Assembly: GCF_019929575.1 (NCBI RefSeq)
Contig: NZ_JAHZPU010000001.1
Location: 62,001-126,000, forward strand
Source: Streptococcus infantis
Lineage (GTDB): Bacteria > Bacillota > Bacilli > Lactobacillales > Streptococcaceae
DNA: 64,000 nt
Reading direction: 5' to 3'
The translations under genes and the position numbers were made by a program. Every line of letters starts with the position of its first letter. The first letter of the stretch is position 1. The notes below the pieces were generated by a model that searched no databases, was not told the DNA's origin, and was given only the letters and a program-made list of their open reading frames with translations. This document shows positions 27,697-37,053 of this stretch, piece by piece.

Positions 27697-28143
27697 TTAT
27701 CTATTCTTCATCAAATCTAACAAACGATCTTCCATGAGCTTAGCAACATGCTGATCTCGGCAGATCACCAATAGGGTATTAGCACCCGCAACTGTCCCTA
27801 AAATCCATTCATCCTTGTTGGCATCGACAACATTGGCTAAAACTGCGGCTTCACCCAGCTTCGTATGCAAAACTAAGGTGAACTCAGCTCTTGCTACACC
27901 TTCTAAATGATGGGATAAAAACTCAACTAGGTCAATCTTCTCTGTCTCATTTGCCAGTACATAGTAGACCTTATCATTTTTCTTAACCTTGGTCAAGCCC
28001 AGTTCGCGTAGGTCACGAGACAAGGTTGTTTGCGTCACAAAAACATTGCGTGCTTCCAAACGATCTTGAATCTCTTTTTGAGTCCCTAATTTCTCCTCAG
28101 TAATCATCTGTTTGATTAACTGATGACGTTCTCTTTTTCTCAT
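27697..28143 (-). CDS. argR: Arginine repressor ArgR
   Basis: ArgR is an arginine-responsive hexameric regulator of arginine metabolism. The 148-residue product has the N-terminal winged helix (QKEIQDRLEARNVFVTQTTL, about 22-41, with SRDLRELGL) and the C-terminal oligomerisation and arginine-binding part (LGTVAGANTLLVICRD, about 115-130). It is divergent from argS with a 145-bp AT-rich spacer, which contains candidate ARG-box-like TATTTATAAC elements. The stop lies just at the edge of the inverted repeat. Confidence 0.93.
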   Translation of the reverse strand: MRKRERHQLIKQMITEEKLGTQKEIQDRLEARNVFVTQTTLSRDLRELGLTKVKKNDKVYYVLANETEKIDLVEFLSHHLEGVARAEFTLVLHTKLGEAAVLANVVDANKDEWILGTVAGANTLLVICRDQHVAKLMEDRLLDLMKNR

Positions 28144-28288
28144 AACATCCTCTCGAGTGTATATTTATAACATTTTACAACTATTTAATAAGAACATTAT
28201 ACCAAAAAAACCGAATATTTCAAAAAAATTCTCATCATTCCTCAAAATTGTGATAAAATAGTAGAAAAGTCCAAAAAAGGAGCTCTTA

Positions 28289-29980
28289 ATGAATACAAAA
28301 GAATTGATTGCTAGCGAGTTGGCTAGCGTCATTGATAGCCTGGACCAAGAGGCTATTTTAAATTTACTAGAAACACCTAAAAACTCAGATATGGGAGATA
28401 TCGCCTTTCCTGCTTTCTCCCTCGCAAAAGTTGAGCGTAAAGCTCCCCAAATGATCGCTGCTGACATCGCTGAAAAAATCAATAGCCAAGCCTTTGAAAA
28501 AGTCGTCGCTACTGGACCTTACGTTAACTTTTTCCTCGATAAGTCTGCTATTTCTGCGCAAGTATTGCAGGACGTCATCACTGAAAAAGAGCACTACGCT
28601 GATCAAGAGATTGGTAAGCAAGAAAATGTCGTGATCGACATGTCTAGTCCTAATATTGCTAAACCATTTTCAATCGGTCACCTTCGTTCAACAGTTATCG
28701 GAGATAGCCTGTCACATATCTTCCAAAAGATTGGTTATCAAACTGTCAAGGTCAACCATTTGGGAGACTGGGGCAAACAGTTTGGGATGTTGATTGTTGC
28801 CTACAAAAAATGGGGTAATGAAGAAGCTGTCAAAGCTCATCCAATTGATGAACTCCTCAAGCTCTATGTCCGCATCAATGCTGAAGCTGAGAATGACCCA
28901 AGCTTGGATGAAGAAGCACGCGAATGGTTCCGCAAGCTTGAAAACGGAGATAAGGAAGCTCTTGCTCTTTGGCAATGGTTCCGTGATGAAAGTTTGGTAG
29001 AATTTAACCGTCTTTACAATGAGTTACAGGTTGAATTCGACAGCTATAACGGGGAAGCCTTCTACAATGACAAAATGGATGCAGTTGTAGATATCCTAGC
29101 TGAAAAAGGACTATTGGTCGAATCAGAAGGTGCCCAAGTTGTCAATCTTGAGAAATATGGCATTGAACATCCCGCTCTTATCAAAAAATCTGACGGTGCT
29201 ACCCTCTACATCACACGTGACTTGGCCGCTGCCCTTTATCGTAAAAACGAATACCAATTTGCCAAATCGATCTATGTTGTTGGTCAAGAGCAATCAGCTC
29301 ACTTTAAACAACTCAAGGCTGTATTACAGGAGATGGGTTACGATTGGAGTCAAGATATTGTCCACGTTCCGTTTGGTTTGGTAACAAAGGAAGGTACGAA
29401 ACTTTCTACTCGTAAAGGAAATGTTATCTTGCTAGAGCCAACTGTCGCAGAAGCCATCAGTCGTGCTAAAGCGCAAATCGAAGCCAAAAATCCTGAACTC
29501 GAAAATAAAGACCAAGTTGCGCATGCTGTTGGGGTCGGTGCCATTAAATTCTATGACCTTAAAACTGACCGTACAAATGGGTATGACTTCGACCTTGAAG
29601 CCATGGTATCCTTTGAAGGAGAAACTGGTCCTTATGTTCAATATGCCTACGCTCGTATCCAATCGATCTTACGCAAAGCAGATTTCAATCCTGAAGCAGG
29701 TGCCAACTATAGCTTGAATGATGCTGAAAGTTGGGAAATCATCAAGCTCATCCAAGACTTCCCACGTATTATTAAACGTGCAGCTGATAACTACGAGCCT
29801 TCTATCATCGCTAAATATGCGATTAGCTTAGCGCAAGCCTTTAACAAATACTACGCTCATACTCGTATCTTGGATGAAAGTCCAGAACGCGACAGCCGTC
29901 TAGCTCTCAGCTATGCAACTGCAGTTGTCCTCAAAGAAGCACTTCGTTTGCTCGGCGTAGAAGCTCCAGAGAAGATGTGA
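28289..29980 (+). CDS. argS: Arginyl-tRNA synthetase
   Basis: ArgS charges tRNA-Arg with arginine. The 563-residue product has the class I signature as [14 protein letters not shown] (about 121-134), the KMSKS-equivalent LSTRKGN typical of ArgS (about 372) and the C-terminal anticodon-binding DALR domain. AAAGGAG precedes ATG 28289. It is divergent from argR, and both lie inside the inverted-repeat pair. The length is normal. Confidence 0.97.
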   Translation: MNTKELIASELASVIDSLDQEAILNLLETPKNSDMGDIAFPAFSLAKVERKAPQMIAADIAEKINSQAFEKVVATGPYVNFFLDKSAISAQVLQDVITEKEHYADQEIGKQENVVIDMSSPNIAKPFSIGHLRSTVIGDSLSHIFQKIGYQTVKVNHLGDWGKQFGMLIVAYKKWGNEEAVKAHPIDELLKLYVRINAEAENDPSLDEEAREWFRKLENGDKEALALWQWFRDESLVEFNRLYNELQVEFDSYNGEAFYNDKMDAVVDILAEKGLLVESEGAQVVNLEKYGIEHPALIKKSDGATLYITRDLAAALYRKNEYQFAKSIYVVGQEQSAHFKQLKAVLQEMGYDWSQDIVHVPFGLVTKEGTKLSTRKGNVILLEPTVAEAISRAKAQIEAKNPELENKDQVAHAVGVGAIKFYDLKTDRTNGYDFDLEAMVSFEGETGPYVQYAYARIQSILRKADFNPEAGANYSLNDAESWEIIKLIQDFPRIIKRAADNYEPSIIAKYAISLAQAFNKYYAHTRILDESPERDSRLALSYATAVVLKEALRLLGVEAPEKM

Positions 29981-29988
29981 TTCAGTAC

Positions 29989-30019
29989 TAACAATTGGAA
30001 CTAAAGTTCCTATTTGTTA
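29989..30019 (+). terminator. Hairpin after argS
   Basis: TAACAATTGGAACT pairs with AGTTCCTATTTGTTA directly after the argS stop. The T-run is weak. The remaining spacer to 30260 contains another small hairpin (AGCCGC/GCGG near 30026) and otherwise nothing recognised. Confidence 0.55.
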
Positions 30020-30260
30020 GACGCTAGCCGCTTTTATGCGGACTTGCTATCTGCTTCACTAGTAGTACAACAGACATATTATCGATTTCTGTCGCACTAC
30101 GTCGTAATCGGTAAAATCACTTGATTGCAGAACAATCTAAGTAACTAACGCTAAATCCTATAGGCGAATTGCCTAAACACTTTACTAGAATGACTTGAAA
30201 AGCGGAGACTCTTCGCTTTTCTCTTGCTATTCATTTCTTTATCACTTAGGGAGAATTTTT

Positions 30261-30509
30261 ATGAGCCAATACGCTTATATCTTAGTTGTTATTAGTCTTC
30301 TTTTTCTCTTTCTTGTCAACAAATATGAAAAAGAGAAACTTCAAAGACTGCTTCAGGACCAACTATTGAAAGATCAAGATTTTCGTGCAACTATCAAAGA
30401 AAAAATCCAAACGATAGAAAATATCAATGATGTCATCGACTACATCAATAAGGGATATCGTTTGGGAATCATGATTTCAAAGGAAATTGTGGAAGACATC
30501 AGAAAATGA
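30261..30509 (+). CDS. Small membrane-anchored protein (82 aa)
   Basis: One N-terminal hydrophobic helix (residues 4-20) is followed by a Lys/Glu/Gln-rich, probably helical cytoplasmic region ending IVEDIRK. The start at 30261 is behind TAGGGAGAA; an upstream ATG at 30195 has no ribosome site. It lies downstream of argS on the same strand, and its stop codon overlaps the first bases of the inverted repeat's right arm. No family was recognised. Confidence 0.65.
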   Translation: MSQYAYILVVISLLFLFLVNKYEKEKLQRLLQDQLLKDQDFRATIKEKIQTIENINDVIDYINKGYRLGIMISKEIVEDIRK

Positions 30510-30681
30510 GGCTGGGACAAAAGTCCTAGCCTCTTCTTGTCTTTGGATTGTCGAGCAAGACGCAGTGGTTGAGTGGGCTCTACTACGCTGATTTCATCAG
30601 CTTTTACAGCCCTACTCAACTGTACGGAGGTGGGACGACGAAATCGAATTCTAACGAATTACCGATTTCTGTCCCACTCTC
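30508..30681. repeat. Inverted repeat, right arm
   Basis: This is the reverse complement of 27521-27696 with high identity. Its first hairpin, GAGGCTGGGAC/GTCCTAGCCTC, could also terminate the 30261 gene. It also abuts the stop of the convergent gene at 30680. Confidence 0.9.
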
Positions 30682-30922
30682 ATTTTTTCCTGAGAACTAA
30701 GATTCCCACCAGTATAACAATCCCTAGTGATGCCATGATTCCGTAAGCTGACAAACTTTCATCAAGAAATTTCTTGGAGAACTGCAACAGAGCGAACTCT
30801 AAGAGTAGCAAAGCACTGCATAGCATAATATCCTTGAAGCTTGGTTTGCGTTTTATATACTTTAAAAATGATCTCTGTAGTTTACACATTTCGATTGTTC
30901 CCTTTTGGAGTAAATCCTTCAT
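30680..30922 (-). CDS. Small membrane protein
   Basis: This 80-residue protein has two hydrophobic segments (about 32-48 and 58-76) and basic ends (LRKK). An internal start at 30889 (MCKLQRSF) has the better ribosome site (AAAGGGAAC), so the true product may be 69 residues. It lies between nrdI and the inverted repeat on the same strand as nrdI. The function is unknown. Confidence 0.5.
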   Translation of the reverse strand: MKDLLQKGTIEMCKLQRSFLKYIKRKPSFKDIMLCSALLLLEFALLQFSKKFLDESLSAYGIMASLGIVILVGILVLRKK

Positions 30923-30959
30923 CCATAGAATAAATCTCTTCCTTAGAAAATCTGGCCTC

Positions 30960-31427
30960 TTACAAAGCTTCTAATTCATAGAGTTCTGCAATAATCCCTG
31001 CAACCTTTTTAATATCTCCCAGCATTCCACGCATCTCAAAGTCTGCTAGAACAGGGAAACCAAAGCGTTGGCTGTATTGTTTAGCCGTCAAACAGTATTG
31101 GTTGTTAAAGTTACGATTGCCTGATCCTACAACACCAAAACATTTACTGGCATTGTCTCCATAGGCGATAAAATCACCTACTGGAGTAGTCAAAATCTCC
31201 ACATCACCATTGTCAACACCATTGCCACCTTCTAGGTAAGTCGGTAGGAAAGCGACATAGGGATTAGTCATCTCAAAGAAGTCTTCTCCTTCCTTGACCA
31301 AATCTTTAATATGAATTTTTTCTACTTCAATGTTCTCATACTGTTCTAATAGATATGCCTTCAATCGTGTTACGAAACTCTCCGTGTTTCCGCTCAAACT
31401 GATATAGACCAAGGAAATTTTTTTCAT
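30960..31427 (-). CDS. nrdI: NrdI family flavoprotein
   Basis: NrdI is a small flavodoxin-like protein that supplies an oxidant for the dimanganese cofactor of class Ib ribonucleotide reductase. The 155-residue product has the phosphate-binding loop [10 protein letters not shown] (about 9-18) and the family segments PTYLEGGNG and [25 protein letters not shown] precedes ATG 31427; a longer frame to 31496 lacks one. No nrdE or nrdF lies nearby, so it is a solitary copy downstream of a membrane-protein gene. Confidence 0.88.
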   Translation of the reverse strand: MKKISLVYISLSGNTESFVTRLKAYLLEQYENIEVEKIHIKDLVKEGEDFFEMTNPYVAFLPTYLEGGNGVDNGDVEILTTPVGDFIAYGDNASKCFGVVGSGNRNFNNQYCLTAKQYSQRFGFPVLADFEMRGMLGDIKKVAGIIAELYELEAL

Positions 31428-31499
31428 GCTCTCCTCCTTTTTTGAATCATAAAAAATAACTACCAAGATTGTATCTTGATAGTTATGCTTTGTCAACTC

Positions 31500-32033
31500 T
31501 TAGGCCAGTTCTTCCTCTTCTTGAGCTTCTGTTAATTCTTTTTGCTGACGCCACATTTTATAGAAGACGATTGCTAGGAAGATAACATTGAGTACGATCC
31601 CAAAAATAGCAGAACCTTTGGCACCAAGCTCCGCTCCCATACGGATGTTAGGATCTGTAAAAAGTGAAACCGCATCCTGAACGCCGATAAAGTTGTAGAT
31701 AGAACCAACGATGGCAACGAAAACATAAGCAATATAAGTGTAGTTAGCCAATTGAAGGTTTTTACGAATAAGGAAAACCAAAGCCACAACAACTAGAATA
31801 ACAGATAAGACAACCAAAAGAATGCTGAAGACAGAATGACCATGCTCCGATACCTTAATGGTGTAATCAACAAGCTCCTTAGCATAAGTAGCATTAACAC
31901 CTGATGCTGATGTTTCTAGATTGCTCATACCCTCCGCGGTAGGTACTGGAGAGATAATTCCAAATAGCGACATTGCTGATAGTATGGCTGAAAAAATCAG
32001 TAATACCCATAGATAGATTGGTTTCTTTTTCAT
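31500..32033 (-). CDS. Uncharacterised membrane protein upstream of nrdI
   Basis: This 177-residue protein has four predicted helices (about 8-28, 68-90, 98-118 and 140-162). There is an extracytoplasmic loop of about 40 residues after the first helix and an acidic, Gln/Glu-rich tail. The ATG at 32033 follows AAGGAGG by eight bases and is preferred over the in-frame TTG before it. It is followed by nrdI after 72 bp and preceded by the two-component genes, as I recall for the pneumococcal TCS07 region. Confidence 0.75.
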   Translation of the reverse strand: MKKKPIYLWVLLIFSAILSAMSLFGIISPVPTAEGMSNLETSASGVNATYAKELVDYTIKVSEHGHSVFSILLVVLSVILVVVALVFLIRKNLQLANYTYIAYVFVAIVGSIYNFIGVQDAVSLFTDPNIRMGAELGAKGSAIFGIVLNVIFLAIVFYKMWRQQKELTEAQEEEELA

Positions 32034-32094
32034 CAAAGCAACCTCCTTAAGTTTTTTAGTTTATTATAGCATATTTTAACAAGTAAAACAAATC

Positions 32095-33381
32095 CTACAA
32101 GTTTGCTTCTATCTGTTTTCGATAGGCTTTGGGAGACTTTCCACACAGTTTTCGAAAGACCTTATAGAAATAACCTACATTACTGTAACCAACCGTATAG
32201 CAGATATCCTCGATACTATCATTGGTGGATAACAAGAGTTGCTGAGCAGCCTTGATGCGTTGCTTATTGAGAAGCTCTGCAAAGGTAGAATTGGTTTCCT
32301 TCTTGATCAACTGCCCCAAATAAACGGGATTAATAAAGAGATCCTTGCTGATATCCTTGAGAGAAAGCTCTTTTTTGTAGTCTCTACCAATGACCTCAAG
32401 TACACTGACTACATTTTCATTCATACGGTATTGACCGAAGAAGGATGTCAAGGTTTCCTTGGTATAAGCGACTAAATCCTCAAAAGTTGTAATGGCATGA
32501 ATGTTCTTGACGATATCTGTCATATCGTCTGCTTTCAGATGTTCAAAAAGATGGAAAACATCCATGACAAACTGGGTAAAGAGCTGCTTGGTAATGGATA
32601 CTCTAGGGGTATTTTCAAGGACAATCTGCTTAAGCAAGGTCAATTCATCAATAATTTGCTGGAGATTTCCTTGGATGATTACTCGATAGATAGGTTCGTA
32701 GTAAGAAAAGAGACTTTCAGACTGATCTAAATTGACCGAGCCATAAAAGAGAGTCTTTTCAACATCACGCTTCCACTTTTCAAAATTAGCTTGATAAGGT
32801 ACTTCAAAAGGCATGGCCAACAAGCCCTCAAATTCCTGATCAGCAAGGACAATCTGCCAGTCTTGACCTAGAACGTAGTAAGGAATGACAAAATTCCCTT
32901 GTTTTTCTTTTGAAAGCCCAATCCACCAGTTTTCTTTTTGGCTGAGATGAGTCTTGAAGGCTTCTTCATCTAGTTGCTGACTCAATATTTCTGGCTCATG
33001 AGATTTTTCACCAAGCTGACTGGCAATCTTTTCAAGCAAGCGTTCCAGTTCAACCTTATCGACTGGTTTGACCAGATAATCAACGACATTGAGATTCATG
33101 GCTTTTTTGACATAGTCAAATTCTTGATAGCCCGATAGTAGGATATAATAAGCATCTGGCAACAAGTCCTTCATTTCCTGAATCATTTCAAGTCCTGTTT
33201 TGTCAGGCATGTTGACATCAGATATCACAATATCCACAGGATGTTCTCGGACATAGTCAAGAGCGTCGTCGGCATGATTGGCTGTAGCGACGACTTCCAT
33301 ATCCCATTTATCAAAAGGAATCAAACGCTTGAGACCTTCGGTAATCATGTACTCGTCATCCACTAATAGTACTTTATACAT
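32095..33381 (-). CDS. Response regulator, YesN/AraC type (pneumococcal RR07-like)
   Basis: This 428-residue regulator has a receiver domain (1-120: LLVDDEYMITEG, phospho-acceptor Asp in ISDVNMPD near 55, conserved Lys in LVKPVD near 105), a middle region of about 200 residues, and a C-terminal AraC helix-turn-helix pair (about 325-425, with DISKDLFINPVYLGQLIKKE). YesN-type regulators control sugar uptake or extracellular glycan use. The histidine kinase gene ends 2 bp upstream, so both are made together. The gene order matches pneumococcal TCS07 as I remember it. Confidence 0.9.
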   Translation of the reverse strand: MYKVLLVDDEYMITEGLKRLIPFDKWDMEVVATANHADDALDYVREHPVDIVISDVNMPDKTGLEMIQEMKDLLPDAYYILLSGYQEFDYVKKAMNLNVVDYLVKPVDKVELERLLEKIASQLGEKSHEPEILSQQLDEEAFKTHLSQKENWWIGLSKEKQGNFVIPYYVLGQDWQIVLADQEFEGLLAMPFEVPYQANFEKWKRDVEKTLFYGSVNLDQSESLFSYYEPIYRVIIQGNLQQIIDELTLLKQIVLENTPRVSITKQLFTQFVMDVFHLFEHLKADDMTDIVKNIHAITTFEDLVAYTKETLTSFFGQYRMNENVVSVLEVIGRDYKKELSLKDISKDLFINPVYLGQLIKKETNSTFAELLNKQRIKAAQQLLLSTNDSIEDICYTVGYSNVGYFYKVFRKLCGKSPKAYRKQIEANL

Positions 33382-33383
33382 CT

Positions 33384-35069
33384 TTATCCTTTCTCCTCAT
33401 CCTGAATAGTAATTCGATAACGAACACCTTGGTGTTTCATTGATTCTACACTAATGTTATAGCGATCCCCAAAATAGAGAACAAAGCGTTCATGAACATT
33501 GACGATCCCAATGGACTGTCGTTTTTCACTATAATCCACTGTGTGTTCAAAGGTTCTTTGGGCTAATTTAGTTTGAATTTCTGCTAATTTTTCAGCAGAC
33601 ATGCCACGGCCGTTATCGGTTACTAAAATTTCGACATAACCCTCTTGTTTCAAAGCCTTGATACTGATAACATTGTCCGTTCTTCTGTGGTCAACTCCGT
33701 GGGCAAAATAATTCTCCACCAAGGGTTGGAGGGTGAATTTTGGAATGCGCATTTCTTCCAATTTAGGGTCAATCTTAAATCCGTAAGCAATGGATTTCGG
33801 ATAGCGAACCATACAGAGATAGCTGTACTTCCGACAAAACTCTACTTCTTGCTTGAGCGTCGTTTCTCGTTCATTAGAAATGTTGTTGCGCAAGAGGCTA
33901 CTAAATTCGTAAATAATATCCGCCAACTCATCCTGATTTTCCATAACTGCGTACATTCGTAAAAATTCGAGGGTATTGTACATAAAATGCGGATTGATTT
34001 GAGCTTGTAGAGCTCGCATATTGGCATCTTTTTGGCTCAACTCCAACTGATAAATATCATGGATATTTCTCTCCAGTCGATCCAACATATCATTTGTCGT
34101 TTCCGCGATTAAAAGTAATTCCTGGTCTTTCTTCGTAAGATCAATTCTTTTGCCTTGTTCTCCTTGAGCAATATCATGGATTGTTTCCACTAGGTCAACA
34201 ACCTGCGCTTGGTACTTAGAAAATGTTTTTTTCAAGGTTACATATAAAATAACGATAAAGAGGAAACTAAAAGCAAGAATAAAAACCGAACTAGAGATGC
34301 TACCACTAAGGACATAACCTCGAGGAACTGCAACCTGAACCTGATATCCATGAGCAGTCTCATCTTGCAACCATTCCTCTCGATCACTTTTTTCACCTTG
34401 GTGAAACATTTCCGTTTCAAAAGGAGAGGTTATGCTCACAGCAATTGGGATATTTCCTCTGGTATTGTCAATAGCCTTATAAAAAACATCGGAAGATACA
34501 GAAACATAAATAACTCCAAGAGCTTGATCCGATACTGGATCGGATACGGGAACGGCAAAACTATTAGCATCTGGCTTAAAGGCGTCTGCAGAAACCTTGT
34601 AACCACTACGATTGTCCCTAGTCGAAACATAAACTTCTGTCGAGTCTTGCAAGACAATGGCTACACCCGTTACAAAATCATTGCGCACATAAAGGTCATC
34701 GATATTTTCATAAATGGATACAGAAATATAGGGTGATGCCTTACGCTCCAGTTGCCAATAGAAATAATCTGGTGTACTAAGGCTAAAATACTTATAAATT
34801 CCCTCGATTCGCGCTTGATTATCTACTAAACTTTGGGCTGAACGCGCTGATTCTCGATAGTAATACTCAACCTCACTCACTGTCCGAGTCAAAACCCGCT
34901 GAGAAACCTGTCTTGCTTCTTTTTCGCGACTATCCCAGTTTACATAGGAAATCAAAAGAGCAAAACTAGCAATGATGACAATCATCACCCAAGTATAGGT
35001 TCGAAGGAGTGAATGAAGCCAAAACTGTTTCATTCTATTTGGACGCCAATTTTTCATGAATGTTTTCAT
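33384..35069 (-). CDS. Sensor histidine kinase, YesM type (pneumococcal HK07-like)
   Basis: This 561-residue membrane sensor has a helix near residues 27-48, an extracellular sensor domain to about 270, a second helix (about 275-295), HAMP, and a His_kinase domain with phospho-acceptor in QINPHFMYNTLEFLR (about 370), then HATPase_c motifs including VTDNGRGM. The start at 35069 has GGAG seven bases upstream, inside the DUF624 gene (35-bp overlap). An alternative ATG at 35033 lacks a ribosome site. It is the partner of the regulator at 32095. Confidence 0.9.
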   Translation of the reverse strand: MKTFMKNWRPNRMKQFWLHSLLRTYTWVMIVIIASFALLISYVNWDSREKEARQVSQRVLTRTVSEVEYYYRESARSAQSLVDNQARIEGIYKYFSLSTPDYFYWQLERKASPYISVSIYENIDDLYVRNDFVTGVAIVLQDSTEVYVSTRDNRSGYKVSADAFKPDANSFAVPVSDPVSDQALGVIYVSVSSDVFYKAIDNTRGNIPIAVSITSPFETEMFHQGEKSDREEWLQDETAHGYQVQVAVPRGYVLSGSISSSVFILAFSFLFIVILYVTLKKTFSKYQAQVVDLVETIHDIAQGEQGKRIDLTKKDQELLLIAETTNDMLDRLERNIHDIYQLELSQKDANMRALQAQINPHFMYNTLEFLRMYAVMENQDELADIIYEFSSLLRNNISNERETTLKQEVEFCRKYSYLCMVRYPKSIAYGFKIDPKLEEMRIPKFTLQPLVENYFAHGVDHRRTDNVISIKALKQEGYVEILVTDNGRGMSAEKLAEIQTKLAQRTFEHTVDYSEKRQSIGIVNVHERFVLYFGDRYNISVESMKHQGVRYRITIQDEEKG

Positions 35070-35649
35070 AAACAGGCTCCAATAAATCACTAATAAAGAA
35101 ATGCCACATACCAATCCCTACAAAAATGATAAGGGCTGGCATATAGAAGCCAATAATGGCTAACAAGACGCTACCAAGAAGAACCTTGGCCACTGCTGAC
35201 AAGCTCATAAAAATTCCGATAAAGGCAAGCTTTAAGGTATTTTGATAGGATAAGTCAAAATAAACTTGCAATTTTAGAGAAACTGTATAAGCCAAAAATA
35301 CCAAGGCTACCAAAAAGATATTTAAAAATGTTGCTGCCAAATGTATAATGGTCTGATGCGGCAATTGGATCATGAGATACAAACCATAAATCAAGAGCAA
35401 GTCAAGTCCCATAAAGGTGTAGAAACTGAGATTGCTTTTAACAAAATTGCTCTTAAATAAAGCCCATGCTTCCTTGAAACGATAAGCACGGTAAGAATAG
35501 CCGTGTTCTGCAAATAAACTCATGAGAGTCGCACTAGCTGGCGCTATACCAAAGACTACTCCTCCTGCTAGTGTCAATAACCAAAAATAAACCGTTGCAA
35601 TCATCCCCAAAAAGAAACGATGAAAGACTAGCTCAATAAAATTTCCCAC
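35035..35649 (-). CDS. DUF624 (YesL-like) membrane protein
   Basis: This 204-residue protein has five to six hydrophobic segments and the DUF624 pattern, a protein often encoded beside YesM/YesN kinases and sugar ABC transporters. The GTG at 35649 follows GGAGG by six bases and gives VGNFIELVFHRFFLG. Longer frames from 35790 add an untypical N-terminus. It overlaps the kinase gene start, so the three genes are one operon. The absence of transporter genes here means the ligand cannot be read from context. Confidence 0.82.
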   Translation of the reverse strand: MGNFIELVFHRFFLGMIATVYFWLLTLAGGVVFGIAPASATLMSLFAEHGYSYRAYRFKEAWALFKSNFVKSNLSFYTFMGLDLLLIYGLYLMIQLPHQTIIHLAATFLNIFLVALVFLAYTVSLKLQVYFDLSYQNTLKLAFIGIFMSLSAVAKVLLGSVLLAIIGFYMPALIIFVGIGMWHFFISDLLEPVYENIHEKLASK

Positions 35650-35827
35650 GGTTTGCCTCCAAAAAAATAATCTAGAACTATTATAACATATTTCAAGCGC
35701 TCTCAAAAATAGGAGGAGAGAAAAGGTGGTGAGAATTAAACTCCCTACCTTTTCAGGAGCAAGTTTGCAGTAGGTGTCCATCGTTGTCAAGGGTGTACAA
35801 ATATCAGTTTATAAAGGATATATATAT

Positions 35828-35856
35828 TTGCTTAATAAAGGGTTCTGTACTATAAT
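35828..35856 (+). promoter_or_regulatory. Strong promoter in the accessory gap
   Basis: TTGCTT (35828-35833) and TATAAT (35851-35856) are 17 bp apart. It points at the start-less reading frame at 35869 and the small membrane gene at 36094. Confidence 0.65.
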
Positions 35857-35868
35857 TAAGATAGATAG

Positions 35869-36054
35869 AGATACCGATTAATAATCAAAGAACCAGTCAT
35901 TAAAAACGCCTACCATTTGGGAGAAGAAGCTAGCACGTTCTTCAAATCGATCAGCAATAACAAACAAGTCTTGCTGACGTTTGAAGACTTAGAAGACGAG
36001 CAACTGGAAGCAGTTAACGAAGACGGAAGCCTAAACGAAGAAATGGTAGACTAA
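35869..36054 (+). pseudogene. Orphan reading frame lacking a start codon
   Basis: Sixty-one codons stay open from just after a stop to a TAA at 36052. They encode ...NAYHLGEEASTFFKSI... with an acidic end (EDLEDEQLEAVNEDG, then MVD). The composition is protein-like, but no ATG, GTG or well-placed TTG is in frame, and no ribosome site precedes it. It is probably the C-terminal remnant of a gene, or a fusion point. The rest of the gap 35650-36093 holds only the promoter at 35828. Confidence 0.45.
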
Positions 36055-36093
36055 ACTATATCCGTTGGATTACATACGAAAGGAGTATGAATC

Positions 36094-36246
36094 ATGACTA
36101 TTTTTATTTTAAAAACTACTTTGTTTTGGGTTGCGCTTGTATTGAGTCTTTTCTCTGATAAATTGTTCAAACAACAATATGTAAAAATCGTAAAAATAAT
36201 TTGCACTATAATCATGTTAGTCGTTTCATTATCATATCTGTTCTAA
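36094..36246 (+). CDS. Small hydrophobic protein (50 aa)
   Basis: ATG 36094 follows AAAGGAG. The product has two hydrophobic helices (about 5-20 and 32-49) around a short basic loop (DKLFKQQYVK). The gene ends at a strong terminator (36255-36292) and has a consensus promoter upstream (35828). It could be a toxin-like or bacteriocin-associated peptide, but nothing proves that. Confidence 0.55.
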   Translation: MTIFILKTTLFWVALVLSLFSDKLFKQQYVKIVKIICTIIMLVVSLSYLF

Positions 36247-36254
36247 GTTATTTT

Positions 36255-36292
36255 AAGAATACAGGAATTTGTTTGTCCTGTATTCTTTTTTT
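36255..36292 (+). terminator. Terminator of the 50-aa gene
   Basis: AAGAATACAGGA pairs with TCCTGTATTCTT and is followed by seven T. Confidence 0.9.
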
Positions 36293-36356
36293 CGTCAAAT
36301 GTACATTGATAAAATGAATAAATAACAAGTTGATAAAATCAACCAAATTAGAGGCG

Positions 36357-36472
36357 AAAAAAGGTATAGATTGAACTGAAATATAGTGAAATTAACAAAA
36401 GAAAAAACGCTTAAAATCAGCGTTTTTCTTATGTATTGATTCGTATTGAATACTTACTTCACTTCTATCTAC
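36357..36472. repeat. Direct repeat, left copy (rpmG 3' end and terminator)
   Basis: This segment matches 37841-37963 with a few differences and a short indel. It carries the rpmG terminator hairpin and the last four codons of rpmG in the complement (stop TTA, CTT, CAC, TTC), followed by unrelated DNA. The gap from 36247 to 36703 otherwise holds only a doubtful 37-codon frame. Confidence 0.85.
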
Positions 36473-36544
36473 AGTTTCTAAATCTCTAAATATAATAGAG
36501 CTGAAGCAGTGGTAAAACAGATCATCAACAAACTTGGTAATATC

Positions 36545-36658
36545 TTAGGAAATAATTTCTTTATAGTCCAAGTCGGTTTGCTTTAAATTATACTTTTTTC
36601 TTAAACATTTGCTACGAGTAGGTCTTTCTTGTGAGTAATTTTCATCAAATAATTTCAT
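36545..36658 (-). CDS. Doubtful 37-codon reading frame downstream of cadX
   Basis: The frame starts MKLFDENYSQERPTRSK and is rich in Lys, Asp and Tyr. AGGACTT lies just before the ATG. It might be a remnant of a larger accessory gene. There is no independent support. Confidence 0.2.
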   Translation of the reverse strand: MKLFDENYSQERPTRSKCLRKKYNLKQTDLDYKEIIS

Positions 36659-36703
36659 AGATAAGTCCTGTATATAATCATGGTAAAGTAGTAAAAATAG
36701 TTG

Positions 36704-37042
36704 TTATCCTAGTTGATTAAAAAAATCTCTGATTTCCTCATCTTTTATAAAATAATATATAATTTTCCCCTCTCTTCTAGTATCCAAGATGTTTTGATTG
36801 GCTAGTTTACGAAGATGGTGGGAGGCAGATGCCATACTGAGATTTAGTAAACAGGCTATATCACAGACACAGAGTTCTTCAACAGCAAGGAGATAAAAGA
36901 TGATATTTATCTGTTTATTATCGGTAAACTTTGATAAAATACGAAGTGATTTTTGGACTTTTTCCTTTTCAAGGTAGTTCGTTGCGGTTGTAACATTTTG
37001 TTGATTTATAACATTCACTTGGCAGATACTATCTTTTTTCAT
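36704..37042 (-). CDS. cadX: Metal-responsive ArsR-type repressor CadX/CadC
   Basis: This 112-residue winged-helix repressor has the metal site of CadC proteins: a cysteine in the N-terminal arm (DSICQV) and Cys-X-Cys in ELCVCDIACLLNLS (about residue 60) at the helix that binds Cd, Pb or Zn. The recognition helix follows (MASASHHLRKLANQ). AGGAG precedes ATG 37042. It lies 11 bp after cadD, so the operon represses itself and is opened by metal. The operator is at 37678. Confidence 0.88.
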   Translation of the reverse strand: MKKDSICQVNVINQQNVTTATNYLEKEKVQKSLRILSKFTDNKQINIIFYLLAVEELCVCDIACLLNLSMASASHHLRKLANQNILDTRREGKIIYYFIKDEEIRDFFNQLG

Positions 37043-37053
37043 AATATTTTCTC

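Noticed and set aside
27521-30681. Composite transposon around argR-argS
   Set aside because: The arms contain no transposase frame, and the enclosed genes are core genes in a common order.
32034-32094. Separate promoter or small RNA between the regulator and the membrane gene
   Set aside because: Only an AT-rich 61-bp spacer with a ribosome site; no convincing -35/-10 pair.
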